Origin: Candidatus Binataceae bacterium
GTDB taxonomy: Bacteria; Desulfobacterota; Binatia; Binatales; Binataceae
Direction: 5' to 3'
DNA length: 64,000 nt
Assembly: GCA_035308025.1 (NCBI GenBank)
Contig: DATGHL010000031.1
Coordinates: 23,989-87,988 of the forward strand
Shown here in pieces: positions 35,184 to 44,101 of the stretch (position 1 is its first letter; each line of letters opens with the position of its first letter). Under the pieces are notes generated by a model. The model was not told the DNA's origin, searched no databases, and saw nothing but the letters and a program-made list of their open reading frames with translations. A program made the position numbers and the translations under genes.

Positions 35184-36140
35184 GTGCGAATACCGCCTTA
35201 CTTCTCTGACTGCGTGGCGTTCTTGATGGAGACAGGACACGATCCTAGCGGGACCGGCTTTTTTGTTGAGGTTGAGGAGAATAGCAGAAACTGGATTTAT
35301 TTTATTACGGCGCTTCACAGCATTGAGTCGGCCTATGGGCGCTCTATAACAATCCGGTTGAACACTCATCGAGGCGTTCCAACGCCCCCACTCCCGGGCT
35401 ATGAAGAGCACGATACTGACAAGAACGAATGGTTCAAGCACGACAAGGCCGATATCGCCGCGATTCTGATCGATTTGGATCGCTCGAGATACTCCTTTGA
35501 GTGCGTTCCTCTGTACGTGTTTATTGATAGTCAGTCTCGCATCGATCTGGCTCGCTTTCGAGAGGCGGCGAATCCCGGGCAGGCTGCTGTGACACCACCG
35601 CCTTCGGAGATAATAGAGGTGCAACTCGGCGATGAAGTATTTGCACCTGGTCTGTTTGTTCAATCGGCTGGCGCAAATCGCAATCTCCCCGTGGTGCGGT
35701 TTGGTAATATCGCGCGAATGCCGGGAGAGGAGCTGATTGCTCTTGAAACCAAGAGACAGAATAGTTTGATTAGAGCATATCTGGTCGACGCTCATTCGTG
35801 GGGAGGTTTAAGCGGTGCGCCGATGTTTTGGCATTTCAAGTACGACATTTCGACGGCCATCGTTGCAGAGCGGGTTCCTGACAAGCCGAAATCACCTCTC
35901 GATGTAATAACCCAATCCAATCGGAAAGAGCATGTTGATGTGTTAGCGCGGACCGGTAATCTGACGGGACTCCTCGGAGTAGTATCTGGGCATTACAATA
36001 TTCTGACTAAATCCACAGACGAAACCATAGCGACCGCGTTAAATGCGGGGATTGTTATCGTCACCCCGGCGGAAAACATTCGAGAGTTGCTAATGAGAGA
36101 CGACGTATGTGCTGATCGAAAACGTTGCGCTGCTCGATAA
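35184..36140 (+). CDS. Trypsin-like serine peptidase-fold protein
   Basis: Unrecognised protein of 318 residues that I read as a divergent chymotrypsin-fold peptidase. The putative triad is H45 in YFITALHSIE (compare TAAHC), D90 in DKADIAAILID and S210 in WGGLSGAPMFW (compare GxSGxP). The barrel entry SGTGFFVEV also fits. There is no signal peptide, so it would be cytoplasmic. Start is a GTG at 35184 after AAAGGAAAAGAGG. Base composition is visibly lower in GC than its neighbours, which suggests recent transfer. Defence and stress systems use similar stand-alone peptidases, but no partner gene is visible. Confidence 0.6.
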   Translation: MRIPPYFSDCVAFLMETGHDPSGTGFFVEVEENSRNWIYFITALHSIESAYGRSITIRLNTHRGVPTPPLPGYEEHDTDKNEWFKHDKADIAAILIDLDRSRYSFECVPLYVFIDSQSRIDLARFREAANPGQAAVTPPPSEIIEVQLGDEVFAPGLFVQSAGANRNLPVVRFGNIARMPGEELIALETKRQNSLIRAYLVDAHSWGGLSGAPMFWHFKYDISTAIVAERVPDKPKSPLDVITQSNRKEHVDVLARTGNLTGLLGVVSGHYNILTKSTDETIATALNAGIVIVTPAENIRELLMRDDVCADRKRCAAR

Positions 36141-36376
36141 TAGAGAGCATACACTGCCGCAGCCGACGAGGTGCGGCACGCCATCGGGAAACAAGCGCTG
36201 CGTGTAGGAGGCCGCATCGATGGAACGGCGGCGTTTTGAGGGTGGGGGTGTTCGGTGCTAGGGATCGCTGTAGATAACGGGATAGCGGCCGGCGCGAGCG
36301 AGGTTGCACATCGGCGCGCACGGCGAACGACGAGGCCGAATTAAGGGCTCGAATTACAATCCGGGAGGGTAGGGCG
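36141..36376. other. Non-coding spacer before the SnoaL pair
   Basis: No supported gene. The right end holds a GGGAGGG Shine-Dalgarno for the following gene. Confidence 0.5.
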
Positions 36377-36841
36377 ATGGCGAAGAATATCGCAGAGATA
36401 GTGACCGAGTTGGCTGATCGCGAGGCGATCCGCGAGTTGCCGCAGCGCTACTGCGACTGCGTCTGGCAGGGCGACGTCGCAGGGCTGGTCAACCTGTTCG
36501 TGGACGATGGCGTATTCACGATCGTCGGCAATAATAAGGAGACTACGAACAAGGGACGCGCCGAATTGGAAAAGACCTACAAGGCGGGACTGACGACGCT
36601 GACGCCGCGTCCGTACATCCATAACCACGTGATCGAGCTCAAGGGTAACGGGCGGGCGAGCGGGCGCTGCTACGTCGAAATCCGCGACGCGAGCAACAAG
36701 CTGAGCTGGCTCGGGACGGGCTTCTACAACGACGAATACGTCAAGGTCGGCGACGCCTGGAAATTTCAGTCACGGCGGGCGCAGATGGTCCACATGGAGC
36801 CGAAAATGGCGGCCGGAACGACCGGCACGCAGGAGAAGTGA
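36377..36841 (+). CDS. SnoaL/NTF2-like protein, copy 1 of a tandem pair
   Basis: Cone-fold protein of 154 residues opening with MAKNIAEIVTELADREAIRE, then YCDCVWQGDVAGLVNLFVDD, and containing PYIHNHVIELKGNGRASGRC. It belongs to the SnoaL_4 group found in aromatic and steroid catabolism as dehydratase- or isomerase-like proteins; active residues cannot be fixed. GGGAGGG lies 8-10 nt upstream of the ATG. A paralogue follows after 3 nt, so the two may form a heteromer. Confidence 0.85.
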   Translation: MAKNIAEIVTELADREAIRELPQRYCDCVWQGDVAGLVNLFVDDGVFTIVGNNKETTNKGRAELEKTYKAGLTTLTPRPYIHNHVIELKGNGRASGRCYVEIRDASNKLSWLGTGFYNDEYVKVGDAWKFQSRRAQMVHMEPKMAAGTTGTQEK

Positions 36842-36844
36842 GCG

Positions 36845-37288
36845 ATGGCGAAGAGTATCGAGCAGATGGCGGGCGAGCTGGCCGATCGCGAGGCGATTCG
36901 CGAGCTGCCGCTCAAGTATTGCGACTGCGTGTGGCGCAACGACATGAGCGGGATTGTCGACTTGTTCGCGGTCGACGGCGAGTTCATCACCAAGGGCCAA
37001 AAGCGGGAGCATCGCGCGAGCGGCCGCGAGGGGCTGGCGAAGCTCTACGGCGGAATCACGCAGGGTCCGCTGACGCCGCGTCCCTATATCCATAATCACG
37101 TGATCGATCTCGCCGGTAGTGGACGGGCGACGGGCCGCTGCTACGTCGAGTTGCGCAACCTGAAGAAAGATATGGAATGGGTTGGGGCGGGGTGGTACGC
37201 GGACGAGTACGTCAAGGTCGGCGAGGAGTGGAAGTTCAAGTCGCGGACGTTCCGGACGGTGTATATGTCGGTGATGCCGGGGCAGTAG
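36845..37288 (+). CDS. SnoaL/NTF2-like protein, copy 2 of a tandem pair
   Basis: Paralogue of the preceding gene, 147 residues. Shared segments include LADREAIRELPLKYCDCVW, LTPRPYIHNHVID and GRCYVELRN; by eye about half the residues are identical. It starts 3 nt after its sister, so both are on one mRNA. The tandem copy arose by duplication; divergent N-terminal pocket residues suggest split functions. Confidence 0.85.
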   Translation: MAKSIEQMAGELADREAIRELPLKYCDCVWRNDMSGIVDLFAVDGEFITKGQKREHRASGREGLAKLYGGITQGPLTPRPYIHNHVIDLAGSGRATGRCYVELRNLKKDMEWVGAGWYADEYVKVGEEWKFKSRTFRTVYMSVMPGQ

Positions 37289-37895
37289 GGGTGCGCGTAT
37301 GTGGATTGACCCTCACCGTGCATCGACGCTTCGCGCCCGATGCTTGCCCTCTCCCTGGTCAGGGAGAGGGACTTTCCGCAGCTGGGCGCGCGTAGGGAAG
37401 CTCGGCACAACTCGCTTTGACAGAAGCGCTTCGCGCAGGTCCTTCGACTGCGGCGGAAGCCGCCTTCGCTCAGGATGACAAAAAGGGTTTGATGCTTGAG
37501 AAAGTAGCACTATCGTTCTGAGGGAATCTACGGAGAAAGGAATCCGGGATTTTTCGCTGCCCATTCGGGGCAGTGGACGCTGAGTTTACCCTTGAGGCCC
37601 CTCAGGGCCGAAGGGCTGAGAATGACACGAGCGGCTTACTGCTAGTGAGAGTGGCTACCTCATTCCGAGAGAGCCGTCGGCAGAAGATAATAGAATCGGC
37701 GTGTTCGCTCGGAACTCATTTACACAAAGGTCCTAGTAACCTGAGCCTGGAATTCGGTGACAGACTCAGGAGATCGCTTCGAGAATTTGATCAGCGCGGC
37801 TGGTCCAGACGAAGGGGCTTAGGATTAGGCTGCCGAGGATGCAGGCAGTAAATGATACAAGTTAATTGCGGGACACTGTACCAGGAGAGATCGCA
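37289..37895. other. 600-bp non-coding stretch with inverted repeats
   Basis: No convincing gene. It contains an 11-bp perfect inverted repeat with a 2-nt loop at 37347-37370 (arms CCCTCTCCCTG and CAGGGAGAGGG). It also has CCGCCTTCGCTCAGGATGAC and similar CTCAGGATGACA/CTGAGAATGACA phrases of a kind often seen in dispersed intergenic repeats. An open frame at 37573-37851 has no protein-like features. The right end contains the AGGAGA Shine-Dalgarno of the LLM gene. Confidence 0.6.
37347..37370. repeat. Perfect 11-bp inverted repeat
   Basis: CCCTCTCCCTG, two bases, CAGGGAGAGGG. There is no T-run, so it is unlikely to be an intrinsic terminator; a REP-like intergenic element is the better reading. 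Confidence 0.7.
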
Positions 37896-38972
37896 ATGGA
37901 ATTTGGCGTCTGCGTCGATACCCACATCAGCAAATGGGACCTTATCCGTTACGTCGAGGAGTTAGGCTATGACCGCGCCTGGATTCCCGATTCGCAAATG
38001 ATCTGGTCGGACTGCTATGCCGTGATGGCGCTGGCGGCGCAGCATACGAGCCGGATCAAGATCGGCACGGGCGTCGCGATTCCCGGCACCCGGATCGCGC
38101 CGGTGACGGCGCACTCGATTGCGACGATTAATCAGATCGCGCCGGGGCGGGTGTTTCTGGGCATCGGCACGGGGCATACCGCGATGCGCGTGATGGGGCA
38201 GCATCCGATGCCGATCAAGGAATTCCGCGAATATCTGCGCGTGGTCCGTGCGCTGCTCAACGGCGAGGCGGTCGATTATACATTCAATAATCAGACGCGG
38301 GAGATCCAGTTCCTGCATCGCGATCGGCATTTCATCAATCTGGAGACGCCGATTCCGATCTACGTTGCGGCCAACGGCCCCAAGGCGTGCGAATCGGCCG
38401 GCGCGTTTGGCGACGGCTGGGTCACCGCCGGCGCCGATGACATCCAGCCCAAGCTCGCGCTGATTGAAGCGGGGGCGAAGAAAGCCGGGCGCAAGCTGCC
38501 GCAACCTTTTCTGACGACTACGCTGACCTCGGCGTGCGTGCTGCGCCCGGGCGAAAAGCTCAGCGACGAACGGGTGATTCAGGAGACCGGATCGTGGGTG
38601 ACCGCGATCCTGCATTTCGCCTACGAAATCTGGAGTGACCTCGGCAAGAAGGACGAGCTGATTCCGCCTTACTTCCGCAATAACTGGGGGCGCTATCTCG
38701 AACACGTCGCGAGCTTCAGCCTGCCGCCGGAGAAGCGCTTCCGCCAGATTCACGACGGTCATTGCACCTACATGCAGTCGGGCGAGGAGGTTTTCGTCAC
38801 GCCGGAAGCGATTCGCGGAGTCTGCCTGGCCGGCACGCCGGAGGAGATTGTGCATCAGGTGAAGCAGATGGAGCGCAATGGCCTGATGGGTGTGAGCCTG
38901 TTGCCGCCCGCCGAATATCAGCGCAAAGTTTTTCGCGATTTCGCCGAGTTGGTGATGCCGCTGATGCGCTGA
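37896..38972 (+). CDS. LLM class flavin-dependent (F420-type) oxidoreductase
   Basis: Luciferase-like monooxygenase superfamily, 358 residues. TIM-barrel hallmarks are EELGYDRAWIPDSQMIWSD, TSRIKIGTGVAIPGTR, SIATINQIAPGRVFLGIGTG and PIYVAANGPKACESAGAFGD. The pattern resembles F420-dependent reductases of the Mer/F420-glucose-6-phosphate dehydrogenase group more than FMN luciferases, but the cofactor is inferred. The ATG at 37896 is chosen for the AGGAGA 8 nt upstream; the frame is open 10 codons further. Monocistronic. Confidence 0.88.
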   Translation: MEFGVCVDTHISKWDLIRYVEELGYDRAWIPDSQMIWSDCYAVMALAAQHTSRIKIGTGVAIPGTRIAPVTAHSIATINQIAPGRVFLGIGTGHTAMRVMGQHPMPIKEFREYLRVVRALLNGEAVDYTFNNQTREIQFLHRDRHFINLETPIPIYVAANGPKACESAGAFGDGWVTAGADDIQPKLALIEAGAKKAGRKLPQPFLTTTLTSACVLRPGEKLSDERVIQETGSWVTAILHFAYEIWSDLGKKDELIPPYFRNNWGRYLEHVASFSLPPEKRFRQIHDGHCTYMQSGEEVFVTPEAIRGVCLAGTPEEIVHQVKQMERNGLMGVSLLPPAEYQRKVFRDFAELVMPLMR

Positions 38973-39062
38973 AACCGTGATCCAGCCGCTCAATTCGTGC
39001 GATAAACGATTCGTAATTGTGCGGCGTAGCACGAGGCCGTGGCGCCTGCTATCTGATCATCG

Positions 39063-39935
39063 ATGATGGACGCGGGACAGGTCACAATCGCGCTGATCCA
39101 GATGAGTTGCGAGCGCGAGCCGCAGCACAATCTGGACAAGGCCGCGGCGCGGATCGAGGAAGCAGCCGCGCGCGGCGCGAATGTCGTCTGCCTGCAAGAG
39201 CTTTATCGCTCGCGGTATCCGTGCCAGAGCGAAGAGAACGCCAACTTCGATCTAGCCGAGCCAATTCCGGGGCCGAGCAGCGAAACCCTCGGGCGGGTTG
39301 CGGCGGCGCGCCACGTCTCGATTATCGCGCCGATCTTCGAGCGCCGCGCCGCGGGCGTCTATCACAATTCCGCGATTGTGCTTGACGATCAGGGCCGCGT
39401 CGCCGGGCATTATCGCAAGATGCACATCCCGGACGATCCGGGATATTACGAAAAGTTTTATTTCACGCCTGGCGATCTTGATTTCACCGCGCATCCAACT
39501 AGTGCAGCCAATCTCGGCATACTCATCTGCTGGGATCAATGGTTCCCTGAAGCGGCGCGGCTGACCGCGATGGCCGGGGCGCAGATCCTCTCGTATCCGA
39601 CCGCGATCGGCTGGACGCCCGAGATGCCCGCGCCGCTGCGCCACAAAATGTATTCGGCGTGGGAGACGATCCAGCGTTCGCACGCGATCGCCAACGGCGT
39701 CTTCGTCGCCGCGGTGAATCGCGTCGGCGTGGAAGGCGAATTAACCTTCTGGGGCGGTTCATTCGTCTGCGACCCATTCGGCGAAGTACTCGTCCGGGCC
39801 AGTCATACCGATGAGGAAATTCTGATCGTGAGCTGCGACCTGAACGCCATCGAGGAGACGCGCCGCAACTGGCCCTTTCTGCGTGATCGCCGGATCGACG
39901 CCTACTCTGATCTGACACGGCGCATGCGCGGCTGA
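39063..39935 (+). CDS. aguB: N-carbamoylputrescine amidase
   Basis: Carbon-nitrogen hydrolase that converts N-carbamoylputrescine to putrescine, CO2 and ammonia. The nitrilase triad is E46 in VCLQELYRS, K119 in HYRKMHIPDDPGYYEK and C156 in LGILICWDQWFPEAAR, with the plant/bacterial AguB phrase YEKFYFTPGD. Length 290 is normal. It lies 7 nt upstream of aguA, so the two genes encode the complete agmatine-to-putrescine route. Confidence 0.94.
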   Translation: MMDAGQVTIALIQMSCEREPQHNLDKAAARIEEAAARGANVVCLQELYRSRYPCQSEENANFDLAEPIPGPSSETLGRVAAARHVSIIAPIFERRAAGVYHNSAIVLDDQGRVAGHYRKMHIPDDPGYYEKFYFTPGDLDFTAHPTSAANLGILICWDQWFPEAARLTAMAGAQILSYPTAIGWTPEMPAPLRHKMYSAWETIQRSHAIANGVFVAAVNRVGVEGELTFWGGSFVCDPFGEVLVRASHTDEEILIVSCDLNAIEETRRNWPFLRDRRIDAYSDLTRRMRG

Positions 39936-39942
39936 GGCGGCG

Positions 39943-41025
39943 ATGATTCCGCCGGCCGATCGACAGCGCCTCGCCGGCTATCGGATGCCGCCGGAGTGGG
40001 CGCCTCACGCGGCGACTTATATTGTCTGGCCGCACAACCGCGATACCTGGCCGGGCAAATTCGAACCAATTCCACCGATCTTTGCGCAGATGGCGGAGGC
40101 GATCGCGAGCTTCGAGCCCGTGCGTATCCTGGTTCAGCCGGGAGCAGACGTCGACGAGATCCGCCGGTTCATTCGCGAGGCGGCGGCGCTGTCCGGTCAG
40201 CCGAAGCGGAGCGATCGGATCGAACTCGTCGAGATCGCCACCAACGATTCTTGGATCCGCGATCATGGACCAATCTTCGTTAACCGGCGCGATGGCGAAC
40301 CAGTGGGCGTCGCGCCGCAAATCGCACTCGACTGGCGCTTCAATTCGTGGGGCCAGAAGTACGGCGCCTTCGATCTCGACGACGTTGTGCCGCATCAACT
40401 GGGGGAGCGTTACGGGTTCGAAGTGATCGAGCCGGGACTCGTCCTCGAGGGCGGCTCGATCGATGTAAACGGGGCGGGTGCGGTTCTGACCACAGAATCC
40501 TGCCTGCTTAATCCCAACCGCAATCCCGATCTGACCCGCGCGGAGATCGAAGACTACTTGCGCGTCTATCTGGGCGTCGAGCAGATCCTCTGGCTCGGCG
40601 AGGGCATCGCGGGCGACGACACCGACGGCCATATCGACGACCTCGCACGCTTCACGGCGCCCGATACGATCGTGACGGTCGTCGAGGAGGATCCGGCCGA
40701 CGCGAATTATGGCGTGTTGCGCGAGAATCTCGCGCGACTGCGGGCGCTGCGCGATGGCGCCGGGCGCCCCTTTGTGATCGAAACCCTGCCGATGCCCGCG
40801 GCTTTACATCACGAGGGCGCGCGCCTGCCCGCGTCGTATGCCAATTTCTACATCGTCAACGGCGGCGTGATTATGCCGTCGTTCGAATGTGCCGCGGACG
40901 CGATTGCCGCGGCGACTCTCGCGCGGCTGTTTCCGGGCCGCCGTGTCGTCGCGATTCCTTCAATCGATCTCGTTTGGGGTCTCGGCGCGATCCACTGCCT
41001 CACCCAACAGCATCCGATGCCCTGA
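39943..41025 (+). CDS. aguA: Agmatine deiminase
   Basis: Hydrolyses agmatine to N-carbamoylputrescine and ammonia. The pentein-fold family signs are MPPEWAPHAATYIVWPHNRD, NDSWIRDHGP, VLEGGSIDVNG, DDTDGHIDDLARF and the catalytic Cys352 in GAIHCLTQQ at the C-terminus. Length 360 is as expected. Arginine decarboxylase, the usual source of agmatine, is not in the window. Confidence 0.95.
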   Translation: MIPPADRQRLAGYRMPPEWAPHAATYIVWPHNRDTWPGKFEPIPPIFAQMAEAIASFEPVRILVQPGADVDEIRRFIREAAALSGQPKRSDRIELVEIATNDSWIRDHGPIFVNRRDGEPVGVAPQIALDWRFNSWGQKYGAFDLDDVVPHQLGERYGFEVIEPGLVLEGGSIDVNGAGAVLTTESCLLNPNRNPDLTRAEIEDYLRVYLGVEQILWLGEGIAGDDTDGHIDDLARFTAPDTIVTVVEEDPADANYGVLRENLARLRALRDGAGRPFVIETLPMPAALHHEGARLPASYANFYIVNGGVIMPSFECAADAIAAATLARLFPGRRVVAIPSIDLVWGLGAIHCLTQQHPMP

Positions 41026-41107
41026 TCGGTTCGCGCGACACCCTGCCAATCGTCGCGCAGGATGCTAAGTAATAGCCAGACCATTACCAATCAGGAGAAA
41101 ACCGATC

Positions 41108-42004
41108 ATGCGCCGTGCGAAGCCCGTCCGTTCCGCCCTGTTCGTCCCCGGTAACCGCGAAGATCGCATCCAGAAGGCGCCGCGCTTTGGCGCTGACGCC
41201 CTGATCCTCGATCTTGAGGACGCGGTCGCGCTGCCGGATAAGCCTAAGGCGCGGCCGATTGTGCGCAAGATGATCGAGGAGCTCGGCGGCGCAGGCCAGA
41301 CCATGATGGTGCGGGTCAACGATTTCGAGACTGGACTGACCTGGGCCGATCTCGACGCGGTGGTCTGCAAGGAACTCTACTGCGTGATGTTGCCCAAGGT
41401 CACCGGACCCGAAGACGTCAAGCGCGCCGACACCATCCTTGAATTCTTGGAACGCAAGCACGGCATCGAACTCGGCACCGTCCTGATCTATCCGGTGCTC
41501 GAGACCGCGCAAGGGATGCGCCAGGCGTACGAAGTCGGCATCGCTTCGCCGCGCGTCGTGCATATGGGCGGTCTCACCGGCAAGGACGGCGACATCGCCC
41601 GCGCGATCGGGTTTCAGTGGACGCCGGAGGGTCACGAAGCCTTCTACTACATCTCGAAGGTGCTGCTCGACGCGCGCGCGGCCAACGTGCCCTATCCGAT
41701 GGGCGGTCGCGGATGGTGGGACATCCAGGACCTCGACGGATTGCGCAAGGAGGCGATTCTCACGAAAAATTTTGGTCACATGGGGATGCTGCTAATCCAT
41801 CCGTCACATGTGGCGATCGTCAACGAGGTCTTCACGCCGACCGCGCAGGAAATCGCTCACTGGAAAGAGCTAATCGCGGCGGTCGAGAAGTGCGAAAGCG
41901 AAGGCTCTTCGGTCGTGACCTTCAACGGCATGATGGTGGATACTGCTCACCTCAAGGTCGCGCGCGACATGCTCAAATGGGCCTCGGAGCTAGGCGTGGC
42001 TTAA
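41108..42004 (+). CDS. HpcH/HpaI aldolase/CitE-like CoA-ester lyase
   Basis: TIM-barrel lyase of 298 residues resembling CitE, L-malyl-CoA lyase and related beta-hydroxyacyl-CoA lyases. It shows PVRSALFVPGNREDRI, the acidic metal site in ALILDLEDAVA and the conserved VLIYPVLETAQGMRQAYEV. It cleaves or thioesterifies beta-hydroxyacyl-CoA compounds in this family; the substrate is undetermined. AATCAGGAGAAAA precedes the ATG. It is convergent with the acyl-CoA dehydrogenase gene. Confidence 0.88.
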   Translation: MRRAKPVRSALFVPGNREDRIQKAPRFGADALILDLEDAVALPDKPKARPIVRKMIEELGGAGQTMMVRVNDFETGLTWADLDAVVCKELYCVMLPKVTGPEDVKRADTILEFLERKHGIELGTVLIYPVLETAQGMRQAYEVGIASPRVVHMGGLTGKDGDIARAIGFQWTPEGHEAFYYISKVLLDARAANVPYPMGGRGWWDIQDLDGLRKEAILTKNFGHMGMLLIHPSHVAIVNEVFTPTAQEIAHWKELIAAVEKCESEGSSVVTFNGMMVDTAHLKVARDMLKWASELGVA

Positions 42005-42041
42005 TTACGTAGAAACATTCGCGAGGCTGCTGCCTCTGGCT

Positions 42042-43202
42042 TCAGTACGATCGCGGGAGGCCGAGTATATGTTCCGCGACGAAACTTAAGACTAGATTGT
42101 TCGCGATTGGCGCCGTGCGATAGAGGCGCGCCTCACGCCATTTGCGCTCGACATGGTATTCCTTGGTTAAGCCGTAGCCGCCAAGGGTGTTCATCGCGGC
42201 CTCGCCTGCTTCCCACGCCGCCTCGGTGGCGAGGTACTTGGCCATGTTCGCTTCCGCGCCGCACGGCACTCCGGCGTCGAACTTCGCCGCCGCATTGAGT
42301 CGCATAAGGTCCGCCGCCGCGACTGAGACATGCGCTTTGGCGATGGGGAATTGCACGCCCTGATTCATACCGATGGGCCGGTCGAAGACGCGCCGCTGAT
42401 TTGCATACTTAGTCGCGTAATCGACGAACCAGCGGCCATCGCCGACCGATTCGCTGGCGACCAGGATGCGTTCGGCATTGAGCGAGCTCAGCAGGCAGGA
42501 GAACCCCTTACCTTCTTCACCGACCAGCGCCTCGCGCGGGAGAACGAGATTATCGATGAACAACTGGTTGGTGCCATGATTGACCATCGTGGCGATCGGC
42601 ACCGCTTTGATCGCGCTGCCATTCTCCTTGGTATTAACCAGGAAAATGCTCATGCCGTCGGTTTTCTTTTTTACCTCGTCGAAAGGCGTGGTGCGCGTGA
42701 GCAGCAGTAGCATGTCCGAATGCTGATAGCGCGAGGTGAAAATCTTCTGCCCATTGATTACGTAGTTGTCACCCACGCGACGGGCAAACGTCTTGATGCG
42801 CGGAGTCTCGGAACCGGCGTCCGGCTCGGTGACGCCGAAGGATTGCAGCCGCAGCTCGCCCGATGCGATCCGCGGCAGATATTGCTGCTTCTGTGCGGCC
42901 GAGCCGTGCTTGAGAATCGCGGCCATCGTGTACATCTGGGCGTGGCAGGCGACCGCGTTACCGCCGCTCTTATTCACTTCTTCAAGGATCAGGCCGGCCT
43001 CGAGCATTCCCAATCCGGCGCCGCCATACTCCTGCGGGATGAGCGCGGCCAGCCAGCCGGCGTCGCTCATGGTCTTTACGAATTCGTCCGGATAGGCATT
43101 GCGCTCGTCGCATGAGCGCCAATACTCATTGCCGAAGCGAGCGCACAATGCGGCCACTGCCTGCCGAATTTCCTTCTGACTATCCGTGAATTCGAATTCC
43201 AC
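42042..43202 (-). CDS. Acyl-CoA dehydrogenase
   Basis: FAD-dependent alpha,beta-dehydrogenase of acyl-CoA, 386 residues. It carries IPQEYGGAGLGMLEAGLILE, QSFGVTEPDAGSETPRIKTF, NGQKIFTSRY and the C-terminal TLGGYGLTKEYHVERKWREA with the typical R-x-x-R-x-x-x-I-like end. It is last in the minus-strand operon after an enoyl-CoA hydratase, an SDR and an aldolase, consistent with a beta-oxidation-type pathway. Confidence 0.95.
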   Translation of the reverse strand: MEFEFTDSQKEIRQAVAALCARFGNEYWRSCDERNAYPDEFVKTMSDAGWLAALIPQEYGGAGLGMLEAGLILEEVNKSGGNAVACHAQMYTMAAILKHGSAAQKQQYLPRIASGELRLQSFGVTEPDAGSETPRIKTFARRVGDNYVINGQKIFTSRYQHSDMLLLLTRTTPFDEVKKKTDGMSIFLVNTKENGSAIKAVPIATMVNHGTNQLFIDNLVLPREALVGEEGKGFSCLLSSLNAERILVASESVGDGRWFVDYATKYANQRRVFDRPIGMNQGVQFPIAKAHVSVAAADLMRLNAAAKFDAGVPCGAEANMAKYLATEAAWEAGEAAMNTLGGYGLTKEYHVERKWREARLYRTAPIANNLVLSFVAEHILGLPRSY

Positions 43203-43246
43203 CTTTACTCCTGCCCTTCTTGGGAATGCCGAGTCGTCGTGATGTC

Positions 43247-44062
43247 TTAGTCGCGTTTTTGTGACTTTCTTAGCGCCTGCTCGACACCGGGCATCCGCTT
43301 GGGGCCGCGACCCTCACCCTTGTCCCAACTCGCGTATTCCTGCACGCGGGTGAGAAAATGATGGGAGTGCGCGTTGCGCACCGCGGTATGGAAGCCCATC
43401 TCGTCCTGCGCGTTATTGATCGCGAACTTGAGCATCCGCAGCGTGAAGGCGTCGGTCTCCGCGATCCGCGCGGCAAGCGCCAACGTCTCTTTCTCGAGCT
43501 CGGCGCGCGGCGCTACGAGGTTGACCAATCCGGTTCTGAGCCCCTCCTGCGCGTCGATGAAGCGGCTCTGAAAGAGTATCTCTTTGGCCTTGCGCACGCC
43601 GACATCCCAGGGCGCGGTGAAGTACTGCGTAATCGAGGGCAGGAACATCGCGTCGTCCGCCGCGACGATCAAATCCATCGCCGAGGCGAACATGTAGCCG
43701 CCAAAGATGCAGAAGCCCTGGACTTGCGCGATCGTCGGCTTCGGCAGATTGCGCCAGCGGAGCGTGTTGTCGAGGAAGATCTCCCACGACCGGATATGCC
43801 GATTCGCCAGCCCTTTCGTATTGAAGTAGCTATTCGGATTCTCCCGCTCATCCGGGGTGCCGAGGTCGTGGCCGGCGGAAAAATGCTCCCCGGCGCCGGC
43901 GAGGATTACTACTTTGACTTCGGCGTCGAACGCGGCTTCTTCAAAAGCGTGATCGAGCTCCTTGAGCAGCACCGTCGACTGTGCATTGCGATAGCGCGGC
44001 CGATTGAGCGTGATCCGCCCGATGCGCTCGACCTTTTCATAGAGCAATTGAGTATATGGCAT
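43247..44062 (-). CDS. Enoyl-CoA hydratase/isomerase family protein
   Basis: Crotonase-fold protein of 271 residues. It has the CoA-binding segment ILAGAGEHFSAGHDLGTPDE and the oxyanion-hole region VQGFCIFGGYMFASAMDLIV. Position 1 of the fold has Leu-Asn-Arg-Pro as in hydratases. The canonical second Glu of ECH is not obvious; a hydrolase or isomerase role is possible. I chose the ATG at 44060-44062; a TTG five codons upstream is also in frame. It lies 39 nt downstream of the SDR gene. Confidence 0.9.
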   Translation of the reverse strand: MPYTQLLYEKVERIGRITLNRPRYRNAQSTVLLKELDHAFEEAAFDAEVKVVILAGAGEHFSAGHDLGTPDERENPNSYFNTKGLANRHIRSWEIFLDNTLRWRNLPKPTIAQVQGFCIFGGYMFASAMDLIVAADDAMFLPSITQYFTAPWDVGVRKAKEILFQSRFIDAQEGLRTGLVNLVAPRAELEKETLALAARIAETDAFTLRMLKFAINNAQDEMGFHTAVRNAHSHHFLTRVQEYASWDKGEGRGPKRMPGVEQALRKSQKRD

Positions 44063-44101
44063 CGTAGTCAATCCCAATGTGCAAGCAGGGGCACCGATTA
44101 A

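Noticed and set aside
37573..37851. 92-codon open frame in the intergenic stretch before the LLM gene
   Set aside because: No domain, no ribosome site, and it overlaps repeat-like sequence.
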